Shown piece after piece: positions 1 to 10,533 of a stretch of DNA of 64,000 bases (its first letter is position 1; the number at the start of each line of letters is the position of its first letter). The translations under genes were made by a program, and so were the position numbers. This DNA is from Silurus meridionalis (Eukaryota; Chordata; Actinopteri; Siluriformes; Siluridae): NCBI RefSeq assembly GCF_014805685.1, contig NC_060887.1, forward strand, positions 32,166,463 to 32,230,462, written 5' to 3'. Under the pieces are notes generated by a model that saw nothing but the letters and a program-made list of their open reading frames with translations, was not told where the DNA came from and ran no database searches.

Positions 1-1084
1 GCAGACTCGCAAAGCTTGATGAACAGCATTCAGTCCATATATAGATAACCTAGAACTTCATTTAAAAAAAAGGACCTAATGTGATATGTGGCATAATTTC
101 TAATCAAATCAGAACACCAACTGAATTAAATGAAATGCCTCTTCGAACTATTGAAACATGCATGGCAGGAAGTCGCTTGGGAATTAGCATGAACTAATAA
201 TGTAGACCTGGGAGTTTCAAACAGCATTATTTTCCACACATTATATGGCAAATCCTACCGCCTAAAGATCAGTGGCCTAGAATAGATTTGGCTATCAATT
301 CTTACTCACAAGGGGTCTGCCAATTAGCCACCCAATCAAGCAATGAGTAAGGCAAGAAATGTGAAGGTGCTAGACCGGTTCCGGCTAAAAATGTACGTTT
401 TAAAGCTTGCAATATCTGATATATGGCTGGCTGTGGTATAACTAATGTCTGTTACAAACTTTGGTTTTGAGGGGGATAAACATCCCAAAGTAAAGAAAGA
501 TTTTTCGAATTCAATGCTAAACACGCTCTCGGGTACCATTGAGGAATGAAAAACTGTTTCTCAGAATTACAATCGTGGGCTTCCTCTCATTAAGATTCAG
601 CAGCAGACGAACAAAAAAAAAAATTGTAACATATTAAAAGTTTTCTCTTTCTCTTCTTCCTAAGACAAGACTTGCATGTGAGGCAAGTCAAAGCGCTCCT
701 CGATTCCACATAATTACAAGCAAATTACATTCATTACCGCAATTTACATCTCATCTCCAATTCGATTATTAGTTGCTTGACCTCATCTGCATGTTTTTTA
801 ATAATCAACCGTGTGCTGAGAGAGAAGACGAAGAACAATCACAGGATAGCTGGGCCCTGATGAGTTTGAATAGCTGTGATTGTGCGGTGGGGCGAGCGAG
901 TTCGAGGGGCGTCGCTGGTGCAATCGCGGCGCTGATTCCAGATATTGCTGCTGCTAATGTGCTCATCTCTCCTCCTGGGGTCGTCTTCATAAACCCATCA
1001 CAAACAACCCAGACGTTTTAATCATGCAAACACACACAAGCACCCAAAATAACAGATGAGAAACAGAGGAAAGGGAGGCAGAAA

Positions 1085-1190
1085 GACTGAGCCGGGTGGC
1101 CGTAATTAAATTGGCAATTGCGGCAAAGCTCTGTAAATTAATAACACACCCAACATTTGGAGCCAGAGCTCTAACACCTGGGCTTCTGGA
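1085..1190. promoter_or_regulatory. Candidate conserved non-coding block
   Basis: This is unique, non-repetitive sequence with balanced base composition. It holds dense homeodomain-type cores (gtaattaaattggcaattg, then gtaaattaataa) beside GC-rich words. It stands out from the AT-rich intron around it and resembles vertebrate conserved non-coding elements. No alignment was possible, so this is a composition-based guess. Confidence 0.25.
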
Positions 1191-1484
1191 TGAAATGTGT
1201 GTGTGCTTGTGTGTGTGAGATCCATGCTGTCAATTCAAATTACTGTGCAATAGGGTAAGAATGAGCAATAACCAATGGTGGCTAAAAAGCAAAGCTAGGC
1301 TCTCAGTATTTTGGCCAAAACCAAACTCAACACTAGCAACAATCAATAAATCTCATTTTTCATGTATTAATAACAAAGACATATGTTCATGAAGAGGAAC
1401 TTGACTAACACTGTATTGAACGGGTGCTCTGGTGTAAATCTAGTGATATAAAGGCATTAGGAATCCCTACAATAGCCATTCATA

Positions 1485-1956
1485 TGAGGTGGCATCAAAA
1501 AGTTTTAAGACTAGCTCTGTTTACAAAAAAGTACTTAATGTATCTACGATTATTTACACACGATCGATACAGCACTCCCAGAGTTCCTGCTACTGCAAGT
1601 CTTCTTTTCAAAGCATGTTAAGCACTTTCTGCTCTTTGCGGTGGATTTCCGCAATGGTGTCAAAAAGGCAACCTTTGGGAAGAGGGTCCCCCAAAGTCCA
1701 CAGAAGTCAAATCTGGAGAGTATGGTGGGTGCAGAAGTGAGATCATGTTGTTTGTGGTAAAAACGCACGTGTGAGGAGAGCTCTGTGACAGGGTACGCAC
1801 GTGGTCAGAATAGCAGACGTGATGTCCAGTTGCAAAGCTTCAGATATACACAGGATGTTTTTTCTTTTTGCCACTAATATGAAGGTCCGTTCCCCCAGTG
1901 CTACCCTCAGTTTGTGTGTGACAAAACTAGTTTTAAAACTTTTTGATATCACCTCG
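1485..1956 (-). mobile_element. mariner-like element, internally deleted
   Basis: The ends are inverted copies of about 32 bp: tgaggtggcatcaaaaagtt at 1485 and, read inward from 1956, cgaggtgatatcaaaaagtt. Both continue into tttaa(g/a)actag. TA dinucleotides flank it at 1483-1484 and 1957-1958, as expected for mariner target duplications, and the gaggtg(c/g)...tcaa end is mariner-like. On the minus strand, 1550-1768 keeps a decayed frame whose spacing resembles a mariner transposase C-terminus (a DF..L...L stretch, then a CF/W-rich end). At about 472 bp it is far shorter than an autonomous mariner of about 1.3 kb, so it is a dead deletion derivative. Confidence 0.7.
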
Positions 1957-2819
1957 TATAAAGGTTTGGGACTCCAAAACGTTCCAGAAAAGTCTTTAGT
2001 TGTACAGTAAAGAATAGTGTCAATTTTCTCTTTTAGGATAACTTTAAATTAACTGCTTTGTGTTTAAGGGTGAAAGAAAAGACCCTGAACTTTAATAAGA
2101 ATCAACTGTAAAACAATGAAACTGTCTAATTTAACCACGTAAATGTTATAATAAAGTTGTTATTATTATTCTCTATACAGAATCAATTCCAGCTGTTGCT
2201 CCAAGGCAGGAATTTAGTAGTGGCAGTCCTTGAAAACATTTCAGGAAAACTTTTGCCACTGTTCCAACTGGGAAATCTCACTCGAACCGATTAGCGCACT
2301 ATTTAGGTTGTGAATCTTTCAGGTGTTTCCAGAATGGGCTTCAAATTTAACATGAACCTGGATAAAAGAATTACTGAAGATAAAAACAAAACAAAAAACA
2401 ACAATGGCCTTTTCTCTTTGATAGGGCGCTATATTATTACCAACAGTGCACTTTAAAATCAGTCTACAACTGATGACACTCAAGTACAGCAATTCATAGC
2501 AATCTCTTTCAGCTTGGCATTCATTTACCAGAAAGCTGAAACATTAAACAAAAACTGAAGCCACCTGAGGAACATAAGTGGAGTGTATAATACAGAGAAT
2601 CATTCTTCTCTTTTTATTGGGGTTTTAAGTTGACAGGTAATTGCTAATTTTTGGGCTGCAGTTGTTTACAGTAAAATTAAAATTGAAGTAAAATTTCAAT
2701 ATGCAAAATGTAAATAAAATATACATATTAAGTTACCTATTAAGTGAAATGAAATGTGTAGCAGCAGTAAAACAGATGGCAAATAAATGCCAGACTTCAA
2801 TCATGCACCATATCATCCA

Positions 2820-3232
2820 CTTATAATTCCCTCCACTCTTCTGGGAAGATGTTCCACTAGATTTTGGTGTGTGCTTGTGGACATTTGTGTTCATCAGCCA
2901 CAAGGGTGTTAGTAAAGTCAGGTTCTGATAAAGTTGAGGAGGCCTGGAATGCAGTTAGTGTTGCAATTCATCCCAAAGGTGTTCAGTAGGGTTGAGATCA
3001 GAGCTCTATAGCAGGCCACTCAAGATCTTCCTCTACAAATCATGTAAAGCAGATCTTCATGGAGCTCGCTTTGTGCACAGGGGCATTGCCATGCTGGAAC
3101 AGGTTGGGCATCCAAAGATGTCCTTTGCGAATGTGTGCCTCGAATTTCGTTGTAACAGTTTGGAGAAGAACCACATATGGCAGGAAAGGACAGGTGTCCC
3201 AATACTTTTATCCATCCGGTGTAGTTATCATT
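2820..3232 (-). mobile_element. Tc1-like non-autonomous element, copy 1
   Basis: This belongs to an abundant teleost repeat family with eight copies here. Diagnostic words are cactcttctgggaagatgtt, a cacaagggtgttagtaaagtc segment, cccaaaggtgttcagtaggg, and gctttgtgcacaggggcatt, ending in aggtgtcccaatacttttat. Its ends in better copies read tatagacaaaagttttggga, which is typical of teleost Tc1/mariner derivatives. There is no transposase frame. The strand is the orientation relative to copy 2. Confidence 0.75.
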
Positions 3233-3442
3233 AATTACCATCATTATTATTATTATTATTTGACTGAAATTATTGCACATAATTGCCCAAGATATTAACA
3301 TTGTATTAGTGTGGCATTAAAAACTATATCTATTTAGTCTTTATCCATATCTATATTGTGGACTAGCTGACCAGCTATCCAAAGATGTTGCCTGGGGTAA
3401 AATTTCTCCCTGCCCCAATATATTGCTCTATATAAAACAGTC

Positions 3443-3493
3443 GTAAATAGTAATAAATAGTAGTAGCATCATAAATAGTAGTAAATAGTAAAG
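3443..3493. repeat. Short AT-rich tandem repeat
   Basis: Imperfect tandem copies of a roughly 7-13-nt unit, (a)taaatagtagt, are interrupted once by agcatc. Confidence 0.7.
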
Positions 3494-3675
3494 GAGTTAG
3501 TGGGGGGGGACACAATGTGAGTGAGATTAATTACATCACTACCGGAAAATATAATACACTAAATGCTTTTTTCTACTATTTTGGTCAGTTTTGCTTATTG
3601 AAAGCTTTAATTGTGTCCAAGTGGTACACTGGCCAAGCAACCGCATCACTAACCAAGATTAAACAAACTTGCTGG

Positions 3676-3765
3676 GGCAGTGGTACTTTGGCGGGTTAGA
3701 TAATGGACTGTTGGTCAGAAAGTTAAGGGTTTTTAGAAGGTTGAGCCACTGCTTGATGCTTAAAA
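3676..3765 (+). repeat. Decayed tRNA-derived SINE fragment
   Basis: The segment gcagtggtactttggcgggt ... gactgttggtcagaaagtta, then gagccactgc, resembles the head of the SINE type seen better preserved at 59170-59335 (ctgatcagaaggtcatgg ... aagctgccac). The B-box region is degraded, so the assignment is tentative. Confidence 0.4.
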
Positions 3766-3957
3766 CCCAACTACTCAAATATAGAAATGGTAAAACAAAC
3801 AAGATCATTTGCCCAATGGGAAACTAAGTTAGTGACATATTCAGCAGTCTAGATTGGGTCATGGCACCAAACCTCTTCGCACCGAACAATCAGTATACAA
3901 GGTTATTCAGTAGTCACAAGAATAATCCTAAAGAACGTTCCTGCCATTCTAGCACCG

Positions 3958-4294
3958 AGCAGGTCTGCCAGATCTTTACACACAGTAAAGAACGGATATC
4001 CTGCTGATAGTTCTCCATCACAGGGTGAATGCACGGACTTGTACTCTAGTTCAGCCCCCCTCTGTGCTCGCTTTTGGAGAGAAATAATAAGTCAAATCAA
4101 TGGTCCCATAGCCTGGTAACATGCCTCAACCTCAGCATTCATTACTGTGTGCATGTCTGTCTGAGAGAAAAACACAAAGGAGGCTTATTTAGCATAAAAA
4201 CTTTATTCAAGAGTCAAGCCAAGCACACCAATTGTATTCCCATCAAGCCCAAAGCAAAAGTGTTTTCTGTGAGTAAAGATCTGGCAGACCTGCT
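3958..4294. repeat. 28-bp inverted repeat around 281 bp, in the intron next to the pard3 exon
   Basis: The left arm 3958-3985 begins agcaggtctgccagatcttt. The right arm 4267-4294 is its reverse complement, with one mismatch in 28. The right arm lies about 190 nt downstream of the pard3 5' splice site in the sense of transcription, so the pre-mRNA could pair across the 281-nt gap. I recognise no element family. It may be a small terminal-inverted-repeat element or a local inverted duplication. Confidence 0.85.
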
Positions 4295-4391
4295 ACTTCC
4301 GCTCATAGATACTGTATGTTCATCCTTAGTGTTCTCTCGATCTGTCTGTGCTTCTGAGCATGTTTCTGTGTTTCTCTCCCTCCTGTGATTA

Positions 4392-4670
<279 letters not shown>

Positions 4671-5072
4671 CTATGAACACACACAGAGAACAAGTTTGAG
4701 CTTTAATAAATCTTTTTTTTTTTCAACTGAAAAACACTTCAAGCTTTTTGAGTTCATCTGTGTCTGCTGTTATCAAAAAATCGAAACAGCAATCAAAAGG
4801 CCATTTTGCAGTCGCTCATAGTTCACTATAATCACACACCTTCTTAAAAATCTACTCGGCACCAACATTTCCGCTCCATCTCGAACAGTTCCCACTGACA
4901 TTTCAAACCACTGACATTTTAGCTTAACACGAAACTTCAAAGCTTTTCAGAAAATTAAAGACAGTTCTGGATGAGGGAAACCGACATAAAGGCATTAATT
5001 GGACTGCTCCCATTGACCATCATGCTTGATGTGAGTTCAAATATTGGACAATAGGGACAGATATTGTATATA

Positions 5073-5590
5073 TACACTGATCAGACATAACTTTATGAGC
5101 ACATACAACATTATGACCTGAATAACACTGATTATCTCTTCATCGTGGCACCTGTAAATAAGTGAGATTTTTTCAGGAGCAAGTGAACATTTTGTCTTCA
5201 AAGTTGATGTTGGAAGCAGGAAAAATGGGCGAGCGTAAGAATTTGAGAGCTTGACAACTGGGTCAGAGCATCTCCAAAACTGCAGCTCTTGTGGGATGTT
5301 TTGTTCTGCAGTGGTCAGTATCTATTTAAAGTGGTTTAAGTAAGGAACAGTGGTGAAACGGCGACAGGGTCACGGGCGGACGAGGCTCAATGTTGCACGT
5401 GAGGAGTGAAGGCTGGTCCGTGTGGTCCGATCCAACAGATGAGCTCCTGTAGCTCAAATTGCTGAAGAAGTTAAAGCTGTTAATGCTCGACAGGTCTGGA
5501 CTGTTTTGCGAGCAAAATGGGAACCAACACAAAATTAGGCAGGTGGTCATAATGCTATGCCTGATCAGTTGCCATAAAGTTATGCCTGGT
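5073..5590 (+). pseudogene. Tc1-like element with decayed transposase N-terminus
   Basis: The left end tatacactgatcagacataa and the right end catgcctgatcag (read inward: ctgatcaggcatag...) form terminal inverted repeats of a well-known teleost Tc1/mariner family. Inside, the plus strand encodes the start of a Tc1-type transposase: MGERKNLRA at 5227, then a helix-turn-helix-like region (GQSISKTAALVG), a basic GRTR-like stretch and QIAEEVKAVNARQV. Stops (after NLRA and before GTVV) and frame changes break it. The catalytic domain is deleted and the sequence runs straight into the right end. It is an inactive derivative of about 0.5 kb. Confidence 0.75.
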
Positions 5591-5721
5591 TTGTGTAGTT
5601 TTAATATTATATTGTTATCTAGAAATGACTCCTTAAAGTAAGATATCCGCTTAGTGTATACTTTTATACACTCCATGCATCACGAGTAGATATCAAACGT
5701 GTACAAATTTTTATTACCACT

Positions 5722-5785
5722 TTATCTGTGTAAAGCTTATTTGAGAGACAATATCCATTGTTAAAAGCGCAATACAAACTGAATA
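5722..5785 (-). repeat. Fragment of the abundant fish repeat also seen at 8255
   Basis: The words gtgtaaagcttatttgagag and attgttaaaagcgcaatac are the reverse complement of the left edge of the 8255-8820 repeat (agcgctttt ... tgtctcaaagcagctttaca). Only the terminal 60 bp or so is present. Confidence 0.55.
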
Positions 5786-5887
5786 TTAACATTCTACTAC
5801 AAGAGCTCAGGACCGCAGGTTGCATGAACAGTTTTGCATTTAAGCACCCCTTACTGCACACATTAACAATGATGGACATGCAAAGAA

Positions 5888-6128
5888 TTAGAATTCTGTG
5901 CCACCCAGATGAGGACAGGTTTCCTTCTGAGTCTCGTTCCTCTCAAGTTTTCTTCCTCATGCCATTGCAGGGAGTTTTTTTTTCTCCTCACTGCCGCCAC
6001 TGGCTCGCTCATAAGGGATAAACTTATAGGCACTAAACTTATACACTCTTTTATACAACTTTATATCGGCTATATCTCTGTAAAGCTGCTTTGAGAATGT
6101 CCATTGTTAAAAAGTGCTCTTCAAATAA
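5888..6128 (-). repeat. Copy of the abundant fish repeat, reverse orientation
   Basis: The order of words (cacccagatgaggacaggtt, ctcgttcctctcaag, catgccattgcaggg, tgtaaagctgctttgagaat, attgttaaaaagtgctct) mirrors the reverse complement of 8255-8460. The class of this very common teleost repeat is not clear from the sequence. It carries no coding frame. Confidence 0.7.
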
Positions 6129-6861
6129 CTTTAAATTGGTATTTTCACCTTTATTTTGACAAACACTACACAGTCGTGAAACACATCACAAAACAGCTTC
6201 CGTGCATAAATACAGCTGGCTACGTATCTTTATCTGGCGTTTATGAAAAATACAATTCTGTGCCTTATTGTTTTAGGGTGTGTCTGAAAAACTCATAGTA
6301 CAAGAAACCCATCCTTCTCCTTTTCCAAACCAGTGATCTTTTCCACCTTTAAAACAGAGCGTGCCGTACTTATGTAGTTCATGCCAACACAATGGGCCTG
6401 CCAAGATCACACATAACACCAGAGCCAGCAATTTATTCCACTGTCCCACCTGCTGCTGCTGCATTTACCTGTGCCAAATACTGATACCAGTGTAGCACCA
6501 TGCTGCACACATACACATAATAGTGAGGGTACATATATACACACAAAATGGGCAGAAGATTAGAGAGAAAAAGATGAGACAGAAAGGGGGAAAAAATGGG
6601 AAAAAAACATAAGGGGCAGGTTATGAAGGTGACACACACAGCTCTGCTCTGCAACACACGGTCACACACGGCGGGTGATTAGCAGGCGTTCCAGGCTGAG
6701 TGTAAAACAGTCTGCTCTATAATTCTGCTCCGCTCTAGACAAAAGTGGAAAATTGCAATGAGGAGTGAGCAGAGGCGCATTCATCTCCATCTGCATTCGC
6801 CTTATTCATCTGTATTCGGAGATGAGTGTGCAGAAAGAAAGAACAGAAAGCCGTGGTGGGG

Positions 6862-6862
<1 letters not shown>

Positions 6863-6912
<50 letters not shown>

Positions 6913-6938
6913 TGTGCGTGCGTGCGTGCGTGCGTGTG
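6863..6938. repeat. (GT)n(GCGT)n microsatellite
   Basis: A run of about 16 GT units passes into GCGT/GTGC units. Alternating purine-pyrimidine with CG steps is sequence able to adopt Z-DNA. Confidence 0.95.
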
Positions 6939-7060
6939 TTTACATGGAGCAGACAGAAAGACCTGCATTTTTCTAACATCTACTTAAACAAGCTGAGCTA
7001 CAAAAACACTGACTGCAGATCACCTTTTCACTACATGTCCTTTCCATTCACTGCTGCACG

Positions 7061-7108
<48 letters not shown>
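7061..7108. repeat. (CT)5(CA)19 microsatellite
   Basis: Uninterrupted CT then CA dinucleotides. Confidence 0.95.
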
Positions 7109-7109
<1 letters not shown>

Positions 7110-7554
7110 CTGTGCTTTATGATGGCTCTAATTCAAAGTGACAAGTCATTTGTTTCTAAAGCCTAATTGAGGAGCATTAAGTAAATACACTAAAGATGAT
7201 TGCAGTGCGTTATCCTGAGTTCTGTACGAAATATGCATTATCCTCCAATGCAGTTTTTTACAATTTGAAGTAGAGATTGGAAGAAAACAATCTTTCTTAG
7301 CATCTTGGCATATTTCAGGAGATTACGCCTTTCCTCTTAATGTATATACTGCTTGATCTTTAATGATTCAACTTGCCCACAGTTGTTGCTCAGTCCCTTT
7401 GCATGTGCACGTCTACATGTACACCGCATTATGTGCATATTATATGCATTTGTAGCTAGGGAGATATTTCAGGACAGCTTTTAAAATCTGGCCAGATGTA
7501 TGAGAGGTCAAATAGCCCTAGGACGTCCATTTAATTATAAAGAAATTCTACATC

Positions 7555-7820
7555 TCTCCTTTCAAATCAACCACCTGCACGTCTTCCTGCACCACATCTT
7601 AACCTCATTTTTGGCCTTTCTCTTTTCCTCCTGCTTGGCGTCTCCATTCTCAGCATTCTTCCACCGAAATACCCCATGTCCCTCCTCTTCACATGACCAC
7701 ACCAGCTTAATCCCGCCTTTCTCACCTCGTTTTCAAAACGTCCTGCCTTCGCCATCTCTCTAATATACTCATTTCTAATCCTGTCCATCCTCATTGAAGA
7801 AATTACTCTCCTTGATATTG
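7555..7820 (-). pseudogene. LINE reverse-transcriptase ORF, C-terminal fragment (copy 1)
   Basis: The minus strand reads RRVISSMRMDRIRNEYIRE, then GRFENEVRKAGLSWCGHVKR, RRDMGYFGGRML and a basic RRKRERPK stretch. This is the C-terminal tail typical of a teleost non-LTR retrotransposon polyprotein, downstream of the reverse-transcriptase palm. The same tail occurs at 14195-14462, 22312-22422 and 41535-41970. The catalytic domains are absent, as expected for a 5'-truncated copy. I could not fix the clade. Confidence 0.75.
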
Positions 7821-7843
7821 CAGAACTCACAATATATAATGTT

Positions 7844-8074
7844 TCATACAGTCTTACAGATCATTCTGCACAGCAAAACCATTATCCATGAGCATGCCAA
7901 CATAGTGATACGTTTTCTAACATCTCGTACGCTTTGTGAGGGGTCTTTGCTTTTAGAAGCTGCTTCTAGTTCCTCGCTGAAATAAGTAACTGGATAGTGA
8001 ATCCTCTCCATCCAGAAACATCTTGATTTGAATAATATGCCTACTTGTTTTTCCAAGTCCTGTTCAGTAAACAT
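7844..8074 (-). pseudogene. Possible retroelement RNase H-like fragment
   Basis: The minus-strand frame contains WMERIHYPVTYFSEELEAA, which resembles the PVAYFS.eLd motif near the start of the RNase H domain of LTR retroelements (Gypsy-type or old retroviral copies), followed by a low-similarity SVRDVRKRIT segment. It lies directly beside the LINE fragment at 7555. The resemblance is one short motif, so this is weak; a chance frame is a real alternative. Confidence 0.3.
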
Positions 8075-8254
8075 AGGTGTTTATTACACTGCATTTCGGT
8101 AAGACAACCGAACAAAATGCTCATAATAATTTCTGGTGTTTATGCATTATGCTATTATATTCATACATCGTAAATATTTTTACCTTATAAAGATGCACAT
8201 GGCTTCATATTGGCTAAAACTAAATACATGGGAGGCCCATGTGTGACTCCTGTC

Positions 8255-8820
8255 AAGTCAAGTTTATTTCTATAGCGCTTTTCACAACAGACATTGTCTC
8301 AAAGCAGCTTTACAGAATTTAACAGTTAAGGTAAACAGTGTGTATTTATCCCTGATGAGCAGCCTGGGCGACTGTGGCAAGGAAAAACTCCCTTAGATGT
8401 TATGAGGAAGAAACCTTGAGAGGAACCAGACTCAAAAGGGGAACCCATCCTCATTTGGGTGACATCAAGAGTGTGATTGTAGTATTTAAACAATACAGAG
8501 CACTGGAGAGTGAGAACTAACATGAACACTGGAGTATAAGATTATGAGTAATGTTCTTTCTACAGTCTTTTACACTCATTTGTGGTAATAGAACTAGGAG
8601 CTACTGAGCAACTTATAAAATGTCTCAACATTTAAGATCATAGATCCAACATCAGCTTCTCCATGCCAGAGCCTTTAAACATTTAGAGGTCCAGTGTCCA
8701 AACGCCACATGGAATGGGATCCAAATGGTGCTGGTGTGTCTCTAGATGATTCGGGATGTTTGTGGGGCCGGCATCTACTTCTTTAAAAAGGTCCATAATC
8801 TTCATGAGGTGGTGCAACAA
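8255..8820 (+). repeat. Abundant teleost interspersed repeat
   Basis: It opens with tcaagtttatttctatagcg and caaagcagctttacagaa, then ggcaaggaaaaactccctta and gaaaccttgagaggaaccag, all words of a very common fish repeat. It carries no coding frame. It shares its left half in inverted form with 5888-6128 and 5722-5785. The right boundary near caacatcttcatgaggtggt is approximate. Confidence 0.7.
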
Positions 8821-9233
8821 AGAATGTGATTTATTATTTCTTTCTTTCTAACCGCCACTAGAAATTTCACATTATACTTCAATACAGTGTTTTTGTCATT
8901 CCAGAAAGACATCGAAAGTCACTAAGACCAAACTAATTGCCGGACTGTTGATGCAGAAACACTTAACGCAAATCACGCGACTCCATATGGGGAGGTTAAA
9001 GAGCTTCGTCTGCTCTCAGATTCTTCACTCTAGCATCCACACGAGCATTCAATCATGTTTAACTGAGCACAAATACAGGGGACTCATCTTCATGAAGACA
9101 AGCTGTTTAAGGAATTAAAGCCATTTCCCTGGACATAATGTGTTCCCCAACACATTTGTGACATCAATGTCAAGCTTTTACATAAAAATCAGTCATAAAG
9201 CAGCCCCCACCCTTCCATGCACCCACCCACCCT

Positions 9234-9235
<2 letters not shown>

Positions 9236-9289
<54 letters not shown>
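9236..9289. repeat. (CA)27 microsatellite
   Basis: Uninterrupted CA dinucleotides. Confidence 0.97.
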
Positions 9290-9292
<3 letters not shown>

Positions 9293-9699
9293 AATTCACT
9301 TGCACAGTCCACACACCCTTAAACACTTTTACCATCTCTTGCATAAAATCCTGCTCTCGTCATTAAATGGGTCACTGTAGAGCCATCATGCAGCTTTTAT
9401 GACTCCCTTTAGGTCTCCGATGGCCCGCGGTTGTACGTAACACACGACGCGGCCAGCCAGCCCGCACCCCCTCCCCCCGATTTTCCTCTCCGGTCCTCTC
9501 AGATAAGAGAAGAGAGTGAAGATGCACACTAACCTTCTCAATGACTCTAATCACATCATCATCAGCTAAAAAAAACAGACTTCGATGGCAAATTGCGAGA
9601 TGCATCCATATTTAACAAGTCTTATGTGAATCTGCTGAGCACGAATAATGTCCTAAGCTGCACTTTGTAATCATTTATGCATGTTTAGTTTTTTTTTTT

Positions 9700-10476
9700 C
9701 CCCTCCATAACTAGTCTGATACATAGTTGACATAAAAAACATGCATCTAACATTCTTAGTCAGCTGATCAGGCATCTAATTAACATTTTAGTGCTGAATG
9801 ATGCACTGGATTCAATAACTACATTGAAATCAGCACCAAAAAACAAACCACAGCATCTTTCATTTGAAAACAGCTCCTTCACGTCACAGCATGTGTCTCT
9901 CTTTTATGCGCCTGAAATTAAAATACAAAAAAACATTTTAAAATAATGTTTCGGTCTAATGCTTTTCTCTTCCCCCTTGTCTTTGTCTCCCCAGAAAAAT
10001 GTGACACTGCACACAACGTGAATTACTGATTAAAACTGGACCTCTGTATTTTTGAGAAGGGGAAAAAAAAAATCCCTCCATTTAGCACTTGAACCATAAG
10101 AGCTATGAGCAGCACAAATGCTAGATCTTAGTTGCTATGGCAGCATATCCTCCTTTCAGGTTCTCTAATGGGTACATGATGTAAAAACCCATCTACCAAC
10201 TGGGTCTTCTGCTAACATTAATAAGTTTGAATATTTTGGGGGGTTGGGATGAAGAACATTCAGAGCAATTGATCCACTCTTGGATGTATGTGCTGCTTGT
10301 TTACTTCCTTCACTCATCCAGAGTGTGAAAAACACATTTCCATAATAAAATGAACTGTGGAAACTTTGAACTTTTTCGAAAACGGTTTTCGCTCAAAATT
10401 AAATAATATTTGGCTATGCGTCTAGGTACAAGTGGCTACGTCTTATCAGTAAATCTCTCTCTCACACACACACAGA

Positions 10477-10533
<57 letters not shown>

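Noticed and set aside
773..1021. Overlapping open frames on both strands
   Set aside because: Both are short and lack motifs. The stretch is better viewed as unique intron, with a possible conserved block just after it.
9245..9322. CRISPR-like regular repeats (CA arrays and other tandem arrays)
   Set aside because: The repeats have no spacers and the DNA is vertebrate. These are microsatellites.
9534..9565. Possible 32-nt minus-strand micro-exon (acceptor tttttttag, donor gttagt)
   Set aside because: Both splice sites look fair and the encoded ADDDVIRVIEK is plausible protein, but the length is not a multiple of 3, it matches no part of Par-3, and such short site pairs arise by chance.
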